Source: Streptomyces sp. NBC_01224 | GTDB lineage: Bacteria > Actinomycetota > Actinomycetes > Streptomycetales > Streptomycetaceae | Length of the DNA stretch: 64,000 bases | Direction: 5' to 3' | NCBI RefSeq assembly: GCF_036002945.1 | Contig: NZ_CP108529.1 | Coordinates: 6,629,001 to 6,693,000 of the forward strand | Shown: in pieces, positions 42,884 through 51,723 of the stretch | Position numbering within the stretch: position 1 is the first letter of the stretch | Layout of the letters: every line of letters starts with the position of its first letter | The notes under the pieces: model-generated | Told to the model about the DNA's origin: nothing | Seen by the model: only the letters and a program-made list of their open reading frames with translations | Database searches by the model: none | Translations under genes and position numbers: made by a program

Positions 42884-43801
42884 ATGGCCCTTGGCACACC
42901 TTCTACCAGGACAGATCACGCACGCACGGTGCGTGAGTTCCTCGCGACCGGCAAGACTTCGTATTCGTTCGAGTTCTGGGCACCCAAGACCGAGAAGGGT
43001 GAGCGGAACCTCTGGAATGCGCTGCGCCGCGTCGAGGCGGTGGGGCCGAGCTTCGTCTCCGTGACCTACGGGGCCGGTGGCTCCACCCGAGCCGGGACAG
43101 TCAAGGCCACCCAGCAGATCGCCGCCGATTCCACCCTCACCCCGGTCGCGCACCTCACGGCGGTCAACCACTCCGTCGCCGAGCTGCGCAACATGATCGG
43201 GCAGTACGCCGACGCCGGAATCCGGAACATCCTCGCCGTGCGCGGAGACCCGCCCGGCGACCCGATGGGCGAGTGGGTCGAGCACCCGCAGGGTGTGCGG
43301 TACGCGGCCGATCTCGTCCGGCTCATCAAGGAATCCGGCGATTTCTGCGTCGGCGTCGCGGCATTTCCCGAGATGCATCCGCGTTCGACCGACTGGGACA
43401 CCGACACCCGGCATTTCGTGGACAAGTGCCGCGCCGGTGCCGACTATGCGATCACCCAGATGTTCTTCAATCCGGAGGACTATTTGCGGATGCGTGACCG
43501 TGTGGTCGCTGCGGGTTGCGAAACGCCGATCATCCCCGAGGTCATGCCGCTGACCAGCGTCAAGCAGTTGGACCGGTTTGCGCAGCTCAGCAACGCGTCT
43601 TTCCCTTCCGCACTGAAAGAACGCATCCTCGCCGCCAAGGACGATCCCGCCGCTGTACGCTCCATTGGCATCGACTTCGCAACGCAGTTCTGCGCGAAGC
43701 TGCGATCCGAGGGTGTGCCCGGACTGCACTTCATTACGCTCAACAACTCGACGGCGACGCTCGAAATCTACGAGAATCTCGGACTGCACAAGCAGTCGTG
43801 A
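42884..43801 (+). CDS. metF: Methylenetetrahydrofolate reductase
   Basis: 305 residues, FAD-dependent TIM barrel. SFEFWAPKTEKGERNLW with the catalytic Glu, SVTYGAGGSTR, NILAVRGDPPGDP, DFCVGVAAFPEMHP and QMFFN motifs. Provides 5-methyltetrahydrofolate for methionine. ATG 42884; GTTAACC shortly upstream and no ribosome-binding site, so possibly leaderless. Related to Rv2172c of the syntenic region. Confidence 0.94.
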   Translation: MALGTPSTRTDHARTVREFLATGKTSYSFEFWAPKTEKGERNLWNALRRVEAVGPSFVSVTYGAGGSTRAGTVKATQQIAADSTLTPVAHLTAVNHSVAELRNMIGQYADAGIRNILAVRGDPPGDPMGEWVEHPQGVRYAADLVRLIKESGDFCVGVAAFPEMHPRSTDWDTDTRHFVDKCRAGADYAITQMFFNPEDYLRMRDRVVAAGCETPIIPEVMPLTSVKQLDRFAQLSNASFPSALKERILAAKDDPAAVRSIGIDFATQFCAKLRSEGVPGLHFITLNNSTATLEIYENLGLHKQS

Positions 43802-43851
43802 CCGGCCGTACCCGCCACGACCCGGGGCGGTGGCCGTAGGAGGGGGCGGGC

Positions 43852-44760
43852 ATGGGCTGGACAGTCCTCTACATCGCGTTCGGAATCGTCGCGCTGTGGC
43901 TGCTCGGCGAGGTGCTCCTGCAGTACAAGGCGCGCCTTCGCTGGCGTCTGCTCGCCTTCGGAGGCTTCGGCTGTGTGGTCGTCGGCGTACTGATGCCGTC
44001 CGTGTTCGTCATCGCCGTCGGCGCGATCGCGTTCGCAACCGGTCAGACGTACGTCACGCTGTCCTTCAGGCGCGGCTTCTCGACCGGCTGGGCGATAGGG
44101 GGCAGCCCCGGCGCGAGCCGTCGCCGCCGGGGCGGGGGCGACCGGGGCAGCCGCGAGCCCAAGCTCGAGGTGTCGGACCTGGAGATGGAGTACGACGAGC
44201 AGGTCCCGCAGCGGGCGGACGCCGCGGCACCGGGGGCTGCGGTCTACGAGCCGGAGCCGCTGCCGGACGACACCGGGCAGTACGGCATCTACAGCGATCA
44301 CCCGCAGTCACAGCAGGGACAGAACCAGGGCCGGCAGCCCGAGCAGCAGTCCCAGTACGCGGCGTACGACCCCTTCGCCGACCACTCCACGTACGCGGCG
44401 CCGGGCCAGGAGCCGTACGAGGGTCAGGACTCGTCCGCCGGGCAGTACGACTACGGCACGGGCCAGCAGCAGTACGCCGCATACTCCGACCCGTACATCG
44501 GGACCGGCACCACCGGCGGCTCCGCGCAGTACACCTCGTACGACAGCTACGGCAACGACAGCTACGGCGGCCAGCAGCAGTACGCCGCCGATCCGTACGC
44601 CCAGCAGTACGCCCCCGAGACCCCGCCCGGCGGTGTCTGGGTGCCGCAGCAGCGCGAGGGCGAGCAGTACCCGTCCGCACCTCCGGAGCAGCCGGCACAG
44701 CCTGCCCCGTACCCGAACGGCTACGACACCGGCCACAACGAGCAGCAGTACCGCTACTGA
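43852..44760 (+). CDS. Membrane protein with Tyr/Gln/Gly-rich low-complexity tail
   Basis: 302 residues. Three hydrophobic segments in the first ~75 residues, a short basic stretch (RRRRGGG), an acidic linker, then ~170 residues dominated by Tyr, Gln, Gly, Ser, Ala and Pro (QYAAYDPF, YGNDSYGGQQQYAADPYAQQYAP). The tail looks intrinsically disordered and prion-like, the kind seen in phase-separating proteins. ATG 43852 after GGAGGGGGCGGGC. Function unknown. Confidence 0.8.
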   Translation: MGWTVLYIAFGIVALWLLGEVLLQYKARLRWRLLAFGGFGCVVVGVLMPSVFVIAVGAIAFATGQTYVTLSFRRGFSTGWAIGGSPGASRRRRGGGDRGSREPKLEVSDLEMEYDEQVPQRADAAAPGAAVYEPEPLPDDTGQYGIYSDHPQSQQGQNQGRQPEQQSQYAAYDPFADHSTYAAPGQEPYEGQDSSAGQYDYGTGQQQYAAYSDPYIGTGTTGGSAQYTSYDSYGNDSYGGQQQYAADPYAQQYAPETPPGGVWVPQQREGEQYPSAPPEQPAQPAPYPNGYDTGHNEQQYRY

Positions 44761-44863
44761 CCACGGACCGGCAGGAGCAGGGTGCCGCGGAAGTGACCGA
44801 GGGCAGGGCGGCGATCGGACCTGCCCGGCACCCGGGTGGCGCCGCCGACCGGCGGCCTCTCCC

Positions 44864-46375
44864 TCATTGGGAGCCCCGGAACCCGTCCCCCTCCACGATC
44901 AGCCCGGCGACCAGCGCCCCCGACATCCCCGCATGGGCGAGCCCGCCACCCGGATGCGACCAGCCGCCCGCGACGTAGAGCCCCGGCAGCCGGGTGCGAT
45001 TGCCCGGGTGCAGATACGCGCCCCCCGCCCCGGCCAGCGCGGGCGCGGGCACCGAGCCGCCCTCGGCGCCGGTGTCGGCCGCCGTCTCGGCCGGGGTCCG
45101 CACCTCGGCGTGGAGCAGCCGCTCCCGTATGCCGGGCACGGCCTCGCCGGCCGCTTCGATCAGTGCGTCGGCGCACCGCTCGCGCAGCGCCGCGTCCGTC
45201 CAGTCCACCGCGCCGTGCGGGGCGACCGTCGCCATCAGCGTCACTGCCTCGTGCGCGTCGTCGGGGCGGGTCGACGGGTCGTCCGGGCGCAGTACCGTCA
45301 CCGTGGGACGGTCGGCGAGCCTTCCGCCGAACACCGCCTCGCGCTCCGCCCCCCCGTCCGCCGGGTGCACCACGGTCCGGTGCACGGCATCCGCGGGCCG
45401 GGCGCCGCGCAGCGACAGCAGGACCAGGAACCGGCCCGGCACCACTCCCTGCCTCGGCTGCACCGCGACATCGCCGTCCCGCCACAGCTCCTGACCGGGC
45501 ACCAGGCCCGGATTCGGACGGGCCCCCAGCACCACATGGCCGGCCTCGGCAACCGTCCCGTCCAGGAGCTCGACGCCCGCCGCCCGGCCGTCCTTCTCGA
45601 CGACCCGGGCCACCTCGCCGCCGAAGACGAACTCCACCTTCCGGGCCAGACACCGCTCGTACACCGCCTGCGCCAGGGCCCGGATCCCGCCGGAGACGTA
45701 CCAGCTGCCGAAGGTCTCCTCCATGTACGGCAGCAGGGCGGCCGCCGCCGGGGCGCGCAGCGGGTCGAGCCCGTACGACAGGGCGTACCCGTCGAACAGG
45801 GCGGCCAGCCGGGGGTCCGAGAGCTCCCACGCGCCGACCTCCGTCACTGTGCCCGCCTGACGGGCCGAGCGCAGCAGCCGGCGCTGCCGGAGCGCGGGAT
45901 ACGGATCACGGCTGAGCACCTGCCAGTCGGAGCGCAACGGCTCCTCCAGCAGCGGACGCCGGGACCGGTCCCAGGCATCGCGCGCCCGGTCGAGGAACTC
46001 GCCCCAGGCCGCGCCCGCGCCGCCCCCGAGCGCGGTGTCCAGGGCGGCGACCACCCCGGCCCGTGAGGCATTCGGCAGCGAGACCGCGGTGCCGTCCGCG
46101 AAGATGTGGCGGCTCGCCGGATCGACCTGGGTCATGTTGACGCACCGTTCCAGCGGCTCCTTGCCCGTCTTCACGAACAAGTCGCGGTAGACAGCGGGCA
46201 GATGCAGCAGCGCGGGACCGGTGTCGAAGGCGAAGCCCTCATGGGCATACCGGCCGACCGAGCCGCCGAAGGTCTCCGACCGCTCGTACACCGTCACCCG
46301 GTGGCCTGCCACGGCGAGCCGGGCGGCCGCCGCCATCGCGCCCATCCCGGCGCCGATCACCGCAATTCGTGCCAT
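44864..46375 (-). CDS. Phytoene-desaturase-like FAD oxidoreductase (CrtI family)
   Basis: 503 residues. N-terminal dinucleotide motif VIGAGMGAMAAAARLAVAGHRVTVYERSE with FGG, and a C-terminal signature YVAGGWSHPGGGLAHAGMSG of the carotenoid desaturase/amine oxidase family. No phytoene synthase is linked here, so the substrate is not certain. Start at ATG 46375. Confidence 0.83.
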   Translation of the reverse strand: MARIAVIGAGMGAMAAAARLAVAGHRVTVYERSETFGGSVGRYAHEGFAFDTGPALLHLPAVYRDLFVKTGKEPLERCVNMTQVDPASRHIFADGTAVSLPNASRAGVVAALDTALGGGAGAAWGEFLDRARDAWDRSRRPLLEEPLRSDWQVLSRDPYPALRQRRLLRSARQAGTVTEVGAWELSDPRLAALFDGYALSYGLDPLRAPAAAALLPYMEETFGSWYVSGGIRALAQAVYERCLARKVEFVFGGEVARVVEKDGRAAGVELLDGTVAEAGHVVLGARPNPGLVPGQELWRDGDVAVQPRQGVVPGRFLVLLSLRGARPADAVHRTVVHPADGGAEREAVFGGRLADRPTVTVLRPDDPSTRPDDAHEAVTLMATVAPHGAVDWTDAALRERCADALIEAAGEAVPGIRERLLHAEVRTPAETAADTGAEGGSVPAPALAGAGGAYLHPGNRTRLPGLYVAGGWSHPGGGLAHAGMSGALVAGLIVEGDGFRGSQ

Positions 46376-46405
46376 GTCAGTGACCTTAACGGCCGCCTGT
46401 GACAC

Positions 46406-47023
46406 TCAGTCCAGTGGCCAGTGCGAACCGGTCCCGGCCAGGCGTTTCTCCTCATGGCGCTGGGCCCTGCGGCGCAGGAACCGACGGATCCGGGAGGTCA
46501 GGAAGACCAGTATCACCATGCCGAGCAGCAGCAGTGCCGCGGCGATGACCGCGGCCGCCAGCGGATGGAATATCGCGAACGTGACGATTCCTGCGACGCC
46601 CAGGTCCTCGGCCGCGCTCACCGCGATATTGCTGAACGGCTCGGGCGAGGTGTTGACCGCCATCCTGGTGCCGGCCTTCACCAGGTGGCTCATCAGCGCG
46701 GTGGAACCGCCGACGGCCCCGGCCGCGAGCTCCGGCAGCGAACCGCTTTCGCCGGCCAGCAGCGCCGCCACGACGGCACCGGCGAGCGGCCTGATGACGG
46801 TGTGCGCCGAGTCCCAGACCGAGTCCACGTACGGGATCTTGTCCGCCACCACCTCGCACAGGAAGAGCACACCGGCCACGACGAGGACATCGGTGCGCTG
46901 CAGCGATGCGGGCACCTCGTCGGTGATCCCGGTCGCGCCGAAGACACCGAGCAGCAGGACCACCGCATAGGCGTTGATCCCGCTCGCCCAGCCACTTGTG
47001 AACACCAGAGGGAGTACGGACAC
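46406..47023 (-). CDS. DUF4126 membrane protein
   Basis: 205 residues, four to five membrane segments (GINAYAVVLLLGVFGATGI, VVAGVLFLCEVVADKI, the Ala-rich VVAALLAGESGSLPELAAGAVGG, and a C-terminal helix followed by a basic tail RRFLRRRAQRHEEKR). The family has no known function. GTG start at 47023, no clear ribosome-binding site. Confidence 0.8.
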   Translation of the reverse strand: MSVLPLVFTSGWASGINAYAVVLLLGVFGATGITDEVPASLQRTDVLVVAGVLFLCEVVADKIPYVDSVWDSAHTVIRPLAGAVVAALLAGESGSLPELAAGAVGGSTALMSHLVKAGTRMAVNTSPEPFSNIAVSAAEDLGVAGIVTFAIFHPLAAAVIAAALLLLGMVILVFLTSRIRRFLRRRAQRHEEKRLAGTGSHWPLD

Positions 47024-47439
47024 GGACGCGATCGTAACCAGACGGCGATCGGCCCGGAGTGGGCTTCGGTACGCAGCCCTGAGTATCCGTACCTAGACAA
47101 CGAGATGAGTAGGTGCGCGGATGGGCTCCCACCTGCGGGGACGGGAGACTGGAGCCCACGGAGAGGGGCGCGGCACCGGCACCGCCGACACGGGGCGGCG
47201 GAACGGGCGCGGCACTCCTTCCGGAGCGGGGGGCACGACGGAGAGCCCGGGGACCACGGGGGGAAGACGGGGGTCACGGGGGAAGGTTCTCCGGCTGCAC
47301 AGCAGACGCCGGTCCGGCGCAGGCTCGGGGGGATCGAGCCTCGCCGGACCGGCGTCTTTGTGCGTCGGTGCGGGCGGCCGCGGCGGGGCCGCCCCGGCAG
47401 CGGTGGCCGGCCCCGCCTCAGGGGCGGCCCCCTCGGGGG
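47024..47439. other. Gene-free interval with G-quadruplex motif; possible small RNA
   Basis: 416 bases without a credible gene. On the + strand there is a guanine pattern GGGG-N5-GGGGGG-N5-GGGGG-N4-GGGGG (47249-47282), followed at 47304-47357 by a very long hairpin and T-containing tail. An open frame at 47121 crosses the hairpin and the TetR stop, so it is unlikely to be coding. A + strand noncoding transcript ending at the hairpin is a reasonable hypothesis. Confidence 0.4.
47304..47357 (+). terminator. Very stable hairpin/terminator
   Basis: AGACGCCGGTCCGGCG (47304-47319) pairs exactly with CGCCGGACCGGCGTCT (47342-47357), and AGGCTCG with CGAGCCT inside (one bulged base, 7-base loop), 23 pairs in all. 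The TTTG follows on the + strand, so termination there is best supported, but it may also serve the minus-strand TetR gene. Confidence 0.6.
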
Positions 47440-48051
47440 TCAGCGCCCGCTGACGCGCCCGTGGAGCAGCAGCGACAGTGCCGAGTGCACATCGTCGATC
47501 GACCGCTCCGGCTGGAACGCCTGCCAGTCCAGGGCCGCCACCAGCACCATGCCGACCAGGGCGGCAGCCGTCAGCTGGATGTCGATCTCCTCGCTGAGCT
47601 CACCGTTCTTCACGCCCTCGCGCAGAACCTCCTCGACCACGGCGACGGCCTCCTGACGCACCACCAAAAGGGTCGACTGCCAGGCCCGGTTGGTGCGCCA
47701 CAGCTCCGCGACGTACAGCTGAGTGAAGGCCGGATAGCGGTCGATGAAGACCAGACCGGCCCTGATCATCGCGTCCAGGGCCTGGACCCGGGTGCCGCCG
47801 CGCCCCTCGGTCTCCTCCGCCGCCGAGCGCAGCGATGCCGTGAGCAGCCCGACGCCGTGGCGCAGCAACTCCTCGAAGAGCTCGGTCTTGCTCTTGAAGT
47901 TGTAGTAGACCGTGCCCTTGGCGACCCCGGCGCGCTCGGCGATCTCGTCCACCGTGGTCGCCGAGAAGCCCTTCTCGGCGATGAGAGTCACCGCCGCCTC
48001 GTAGAGCTTCTGCCGGGTGGCCTGGCGGCGCGTGGTGCTACTGCTTTCCAT
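47440..48051 (-). CDS. TetR family repressor
   Basis: 203 residues. N-terminal helix-turn-helix (TTVDEIAERAGVAKGTVYYNFKSK) with ligand-binding C-terminal domain. Last gene of the ABC-like/YhgE operon (29 bases after YhgE), and an operator palindrome for a TetR protein sits in the operon promoter (50947-50960), so it is likely its own and the exporter's repressor. ATG 48051. Confidence 0.9.
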   Translation of the reverse strand: MESSSTTRRQATRQKLYEAAVTLIAEKGFSATTVDEIAERAGVAKGTVYYNFKSKTELFEELLRHGVGLLTASLRSAAEETEGRGGTRVQALDAMIRAGLVFIDRYPAFTQLYVAELWRTNRAWQSTLLVVRQEAVAVVEEVLREGVKNGELSEEIDIQLTAAALVGMVLVAALDWQAFQPERSIDDVHSALSLLLHGRVSGR

Positions 48052-48080
48052 GCCCCTGATTCTCACAGGTCCGGGCGCGC

Positions 48081-50168
48081 TCACAGGCTCAGCTCCGGGT
48101 GAAGGCGGTCCAGGGTCCACACCTGCTTGCGGCGTGCGGAGACCGCCGTCAGTGCGAGCGCCCCCGCTGTGAAGGCCAGCAGCACCGCGCAGCCCTGCCA
48201 GACGGGACCGAGGCCGCCGCCCGTGATCAGCCGGCGCAGCCCCTCGACGACGTAACTCATCGGCAGGTAGGGGTGGATCGCGTTGAAGAATCCGGGGCTG
48301 GTCTGGACGGGATACGTACCCCCGGCCGAGGTCAGCTGGAGCATCAGCACCGCCAGCACGAGGATGCGTCCCGCAGCCCCGAACCGGGCGTTGAGCCACT
48401 GCACGATCGCTGCGAAGCAGCAGGTGACCAGCGCCAGGAAGCCGATCGTTCCGGCGGCACGGGTCATCTGCAGACCGAGGCCCCAGTGCAGTACGGACAT
48501 CAGGGCGGCCACCTGCAGCAGACCGATCGCGGCCACCGGCAGCCAGCCCGCGAAGGCGATCCGCCAGGCGGAGGCCCCGGCGGCGAGTGCGCGCCGGTTG
48601 AGCGGCTGGATCAGCATGTACGCCACCATCGCGCCGACCCAGAGGGAGAGCGGGATGAAGTAAGGGGCGAAGCCGGTGCCGTAGTTGGGGGCCGCGTGCA
48701 GCGACTTGGAGGCCAGCTGCACCGGATCGGCCATGACCTCCGTACGCGCGTCGCGGTCCTTCTTGTCGTAGTCGGGGATCTTGCCGACGCCGTCGTTGAG
48801 TCCCTCGGCGAGGGTGGCCGAGCCGTCACCCAGCCGGATCAGCCCGCCGTCCAGGTCGTTGGCGCCCTTCTTGAGATTGCTCACCCCGGTGTCCAGGTCG
48901 GCGGAGCCTGTCTTGGCCGTGGCCAGGCCGGTGTGCAGTTCGTCCGCTCCCTTGGCGACCTTGTGGGCGCCGGTGTTGAGCGCGTTGACCTTCTTCACGG
49001 CGGACTTGAGGTCCTCGTCCAGGTGCGGCGCGCTCTCGGCCAGGTCAGTGGCCTGCTGCTGCAGTGTGGTCAGCTGGGCGCGCAGCTTCTTCAGATCGCC
49101 GTTCTGGTTGGTGACCAGCACATTCACATCGTCGGCGACCTTCGCGACATCGGCCGCCGCGGTCTTCGCGCGCTTCAGCGGCGGGCAGACGGTGGGGTCG
49201 GCGAGCGGCTGCTCCGTGCAACGGGTGCGGTAGACGTCGGCCAGGTCGTCGGAGGCTGTGTGGGCGGCGGTGGCCGCGGTGGGCGCCGACTTCACCAGCA
49301 GGTCGAGGTTGTCCCGTACGGTCTGCGAGGAATCGGCGACCAGCCGGGCGGTGTCGCCGATCGACTTGCCGTTGTCCTTCAGGAACGGGCGGACGTCGGC
49401 CGCCACCCCGTTGACCTTGTCGGCGAGCAACTGGGTGCCGTCGGCGACTTGCCGGGAGCCGGTTTCGAGGTCGCCCGCGCCCTTGTTCAGCTTGACGATC
49501 CCACCGGCCAGACTGCTGCTGCCGGCCTTGGCGTCCGTCAGCCCGTCCGCCAGATCCTGCGATCCCTTCTTCGCCTTGCCGATACCGCCCTTGAGGTCGT
49601 CGGCACCCTTGGCGGCCTTCGCCGTGGCGTCGTGGAGGTCGGAGAAGCTGATGAAGATCCGGTCGAGGAAGCTGCGCGAGGCGTTGGTCGACGCGGCGGT
49701 GCGCACCTCGGAGAACACTGTCCGGGATATCTGCCCGACGATGTAGTTGTTGGCGTCGTTGGTCCGCACCTGGAGCGCGCCGGTCTCGGGGGAGTCGCCC
49801 GAACTGGACGCGACCCGCTTGCTGAAGTCCGACGGCATGGTGAGCGAGAGGTAGTACGTACCGTCTTCGACGCCCTTGTGCGCCTCGGCGGAACTCACCT
49901 CGTGCCACTCGAAGGTCTTGGAGTCGAGGAGCTTGCCGGTGATCTCGTCGCCGACCGCGATGTGCTTTCCGGCGGCGGTGGTGCCCTTGTCGTCGTTGAC
50001 CAGCGCGACCGGGATCTTGTCGAGGCGGCTGTACGGGTCCCAGAAGGAGCACAGGTACAGGGCGCCGTAGAGCAGCGGCAGCAGCAGGAGCGCGATCAGT
50101 GCGGCGACCGGCAGCTTTCCCCTGCCGAAACGCTTCAGCTCAAGCGCGGCCAGTCTCGGCGAACGCAT
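48081..50168 (-). CDS. YhgE/Pip family membrane protein (ABC-2 type transporter-like)
   Basis: 695 residues. One membrane segment near the N-terminus (PVAALIALLLLPLLYGALYL), a ~400-residue extracytoplasmic region with repeated GAxxLxxGLxxAxxGSxxL-type coiled-coil units, and five or six membrane segments at the C-terminus (FIPLSLWVGAMVAYMLI... LAFTAGALALTAVS). This is the YhgE/Pip (phage infection protein) and ABC-2 permease group, thought to move envelope components or lysozyme-resistance factors. Overlaps the ATPase gene by 29 bases. AGGAGGGACC precedes the ATG. Confidence 0.88.
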   Translation of the reverse strand: MRSPRLAALELKRFGRGKLPVAALIALLLLPLLYGALYLCSFWDPYSRLDKIPVALVNDDKGTTAAGKHIAVGDEITGKLLDSKTFEWHEVSSAEAHKGVEDGTYYLSLTMPSDFSKRVASSSGDSPETGALQVRTNDANNYIVGQISRTVFSEVRTAASTNASRSFLDRIFISFSDLHDATAKAAKGADDLKGGIGKAKKGSQDLADGLTDAKAGSSSLAGGIVKLNKGAGDLETGSRQVADGTQLLADKVNGVAADVRPFLKDNGKSIGDTARLVADSSQTVRDNLDLLVKSAPTAATAAHTASDDLADVYRTRCTEQPLADPTVCPPLKRAKTAAADVAKVADDVNVLVTNQNGDLKKLRAQLTTLQQQATDLAESAPHLDEDLKSAVKKVNALNTGAHKVAKGADELHTGLATAKTGSADLDTGVSNLKKGANDLDGGLIRLGDGSATLAEGLNDGVGKIPDYDKKDRDARTEVMADPVQLASKSLHAAPNYGTGFAPYFIPLSLWVGAMVAYMLIQPLNRRALAAGASAWRIAFAGWLPVAAIGLLQVAALMSVLHWGLGLQMTRAAGTIGFLALVTCCFAAIVQWLNARFGAAGRILVLAVLMLQLTSAGGTYPVQTSPGFFNAIHPYLPMSYVVEGLRRLITGGGLGPVWQGCAVLLAFTAGALALTAVSARRKQVWTLDRLHPELSL

Positions 50169-50928
50169 CGGCCGGTCCCTCCTCGGTCGTGGTTTCCTCG
50201 GTTGCGGTGTCCTGCGCGTCCACAGGTGCGGCCGTGGTGTCGGTACGTACGGCGATGGCGCCCTCGGGTGCCTGGCTGCACACGGCGAGCACGGTCGTCC
50301 CGCTGTCGGCGATGGACCGCAACAGCTCCCAGGCCTGGGCCCGTTCGGCGTCGGAGAGCTTGAGATCGGTGTCGTCCACCGCGAGCAGCCGGGGCCGGCC
50401 GATCAGCGCGAGGGCGATGGACAGCCGCAGCGCCTCCAGCCGTTCCAGATCCCGTACCGAGGTCCGCTCGGCCTTGGGCAGGGCGGCGGGGTCGAGTCCG
50501 GCGGCGTCCAGCGCCGCGTCGACCCGTTCCTGCGCGGCGGCGATGCGCTCGGCGCGCGGACGCAGCAGAGCGCGCAGTGAACCGTCGAAGCGGCGCTGCA
50601 GCAGGGCCCGCTCCCGCAGGTGCTCGGCGACGGTGAAGGCCGGGTCGAGCTCGCTGACCCCGGGCACCGGGCCCAGTGTGCTGATGCGGCGTACGGCGGC
50701 CATCTGGCGCGGCAGGCGCAGTCCGCCGATCTCCGCCCGGCCCTCGGTGGGGCGCATCCGGCCGGCGAGGGCGAGCAGCAGGCAGGTGCGGCCGGAGCCG
50801 GACGGGCCCTCGATCGCCACGAGTGAGCCGGGCCCGGCCTTGATGCCTACACCCCGGAAGGCCCAGCCACGTGGTCCCTTGAGCCCGAAATCCTCGGCGG
50901 TGACAGCTGCCCCGTGCGGGCTGTCCAC
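50140..50928 (-). CDS. ABC-transporter-like ATPase with degenerate motifs
   Basis: 262 residues. The Walker A is GPSGSGRTC, with Arg where Lys normally binds the phosphates. Where the LSGGQ signature is expected there is VRDLERLEALRLS. Walker B is LLAVDDTD, with Asp in place of the catalytic Glu. So it is an ABC-fold subunit with doubtful ATP hydrolysis. GTG 50928 (GGGGAGGG 4 bases upstream). Partner of YhgE (29-base overlap). A disordered Thr/Glu-rich tail (ATEETTTEEGPADA) ends it. Confidence 0.85.
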   Translation of the reverse strand: MDSPHGAAVTAEDFGLKGPRGWAFRGVGIKAGPGSLVAIEGPSGSGRTCLLLALAGRMRPTEGRAEIGGLRLPRQMAAVRRISTLGPVPGVSELDPAFTVAEHLRERALLQRRFDGSLRALLRPRAERIAAAQERVDAALDAAGLDPAALPKAERTSVRDLERLEALRLSIALALIGRPRLLAVDDTDLKLSDAERAQAWELLRSIADSGTTVLAVCSQAPEGAIAVRTDTTAAPVDAQDTATEETTTEEGPADAFAETGRA

Positions 50929-50946
50929 AGACCCTCCCCGTTTTGA

Positions 50947-50960
50947 ACTGACTGGTCAGT
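50947..50960. promoter_or_regulatory. TetR-type operator of the YhgE operon
   Basis: ACTGAC-TG-GTCAGT, perfect 6+2+6 palindrome 19 bases upstream of the ATPase start. On the minus strand TAGACT overlaps the operator end and could be the -10 box, so repressor binding would block transcription of the whole operon. Confidence 0.6.
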
Positions 50961-51093
50961 CTAAAAAGTATCCCGAACTCGCGATCGAAGCAAAGGGGCA
51001 GGTCAGGGGATAGGCGAGCCCGATTGTCAGTGGCGCCCCTCACGATGGATACATACGGCCACGGAGCCGTTACACGAGACAGGAGGTTTCGTC

Positions 51094-51621
51094 ATGGCCC
51101 ACTCGTCCGCAGCAGCCGCACCCCGGCGCCGCGCAGACGGCCCTGCCCCCTCACTGACCGGTCCGGCAAACGATGTCCATCCCGTTGTGCGCCGCACCAC
51201 GGCGCCGCCCGCCGCCCTCGATCTGCTCACCCAGGCCCGCACCGGCCTCGACGAGGCCGCCGTTCTCGATGTTCCGAACGAGCGGTATGCCACCGCCCAC
51301 CTTGCCGCGCTGCGCACCGCTGCCGCCGTGCTCGCCGTGCGGGGCCGCCCCGAGACTTCCCGGAGGCGCCGGGAGCGGATCCGCAGCGCCTGGGAGGTTC
51401 TCCCGGAAATAGCCCCCGAGCTGACCGAATGGAGCGCACTGTTCGCCTCCGGCGCCCGTCGCAGGGCCCGAGCGGAAGCCGGTATACCGGGCGCGGCCAG
51501 CCGGCGCGATGCCGACGATCTGCTCCGTGACGCGGCGATGTTCCTGCGCCTGGTCGAGCGACTGCTGGCGCTTCAACCGGTGCTCCCACAGGCCCGGAGG
51601 GAGCGGCCCGACGCAGGATGA
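51094..51621 (+). CDS. SAV_6107 family HEPN-domain protein
   Basis: 175 residues. Arg/Ala-rich disordered start, then a helical HEPN-like part (AALDLLTQARTGLDEAAVL, RYATAHLAALRTAAAVLAVRG, AWEVLPEIAPELTEWSALFASGARRRARAEAG). HEPN proteins often are RNases or toxin parts, but the R-x4-6-H motif of active HEPN RNases is not clear here, so activity is not claimed. ATG 51094. Confidence 0.7.
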   Translation: MAHSSAAAAPRRRADGPAPSLTGPANDVHPVVRRTTAPPAALDLLTQARTGLDEAAVLDVPNERYATAHLAALRTAAAVLAVRGRPETSRRRRERIRSAWEVLPEIAPELTEWSALFASGARRRARAEAGIPGAASRRDADDLLRDAAMFLRLVERLLALQPVLPQARRERPDAG

Positions 51622-51723
51622 CGGCGACGGGGGCGCGAGGCAATAGGGTGGACAGCACCTGTACCACCTGCACTGTTCACGCTCCGCCGTCAGCGGCGGC
51701 ACCGTGCCGAGGAGTCATCTGCC

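Noticed and set aside
46376..46405. Operon between the CrtI-like and DUF4126 genes as a carotenoid cluster
   Set aside because: DUF4126 is upstream of, and codirectional with, the desaturase-like gene, but no phytoene synthase, cyclase or other carotenoid gene is present; a 30-base gap shows only possible cotranscription.
47121..47453. Small plus-strand ORF in the 47-kb gap (110 codons)
   Set aside because: Crosses a stable hairpin and the TetR stop and is very Gly/Arg-rich; no ribosome-binding site. Left as part of the possible noncoding transcript.
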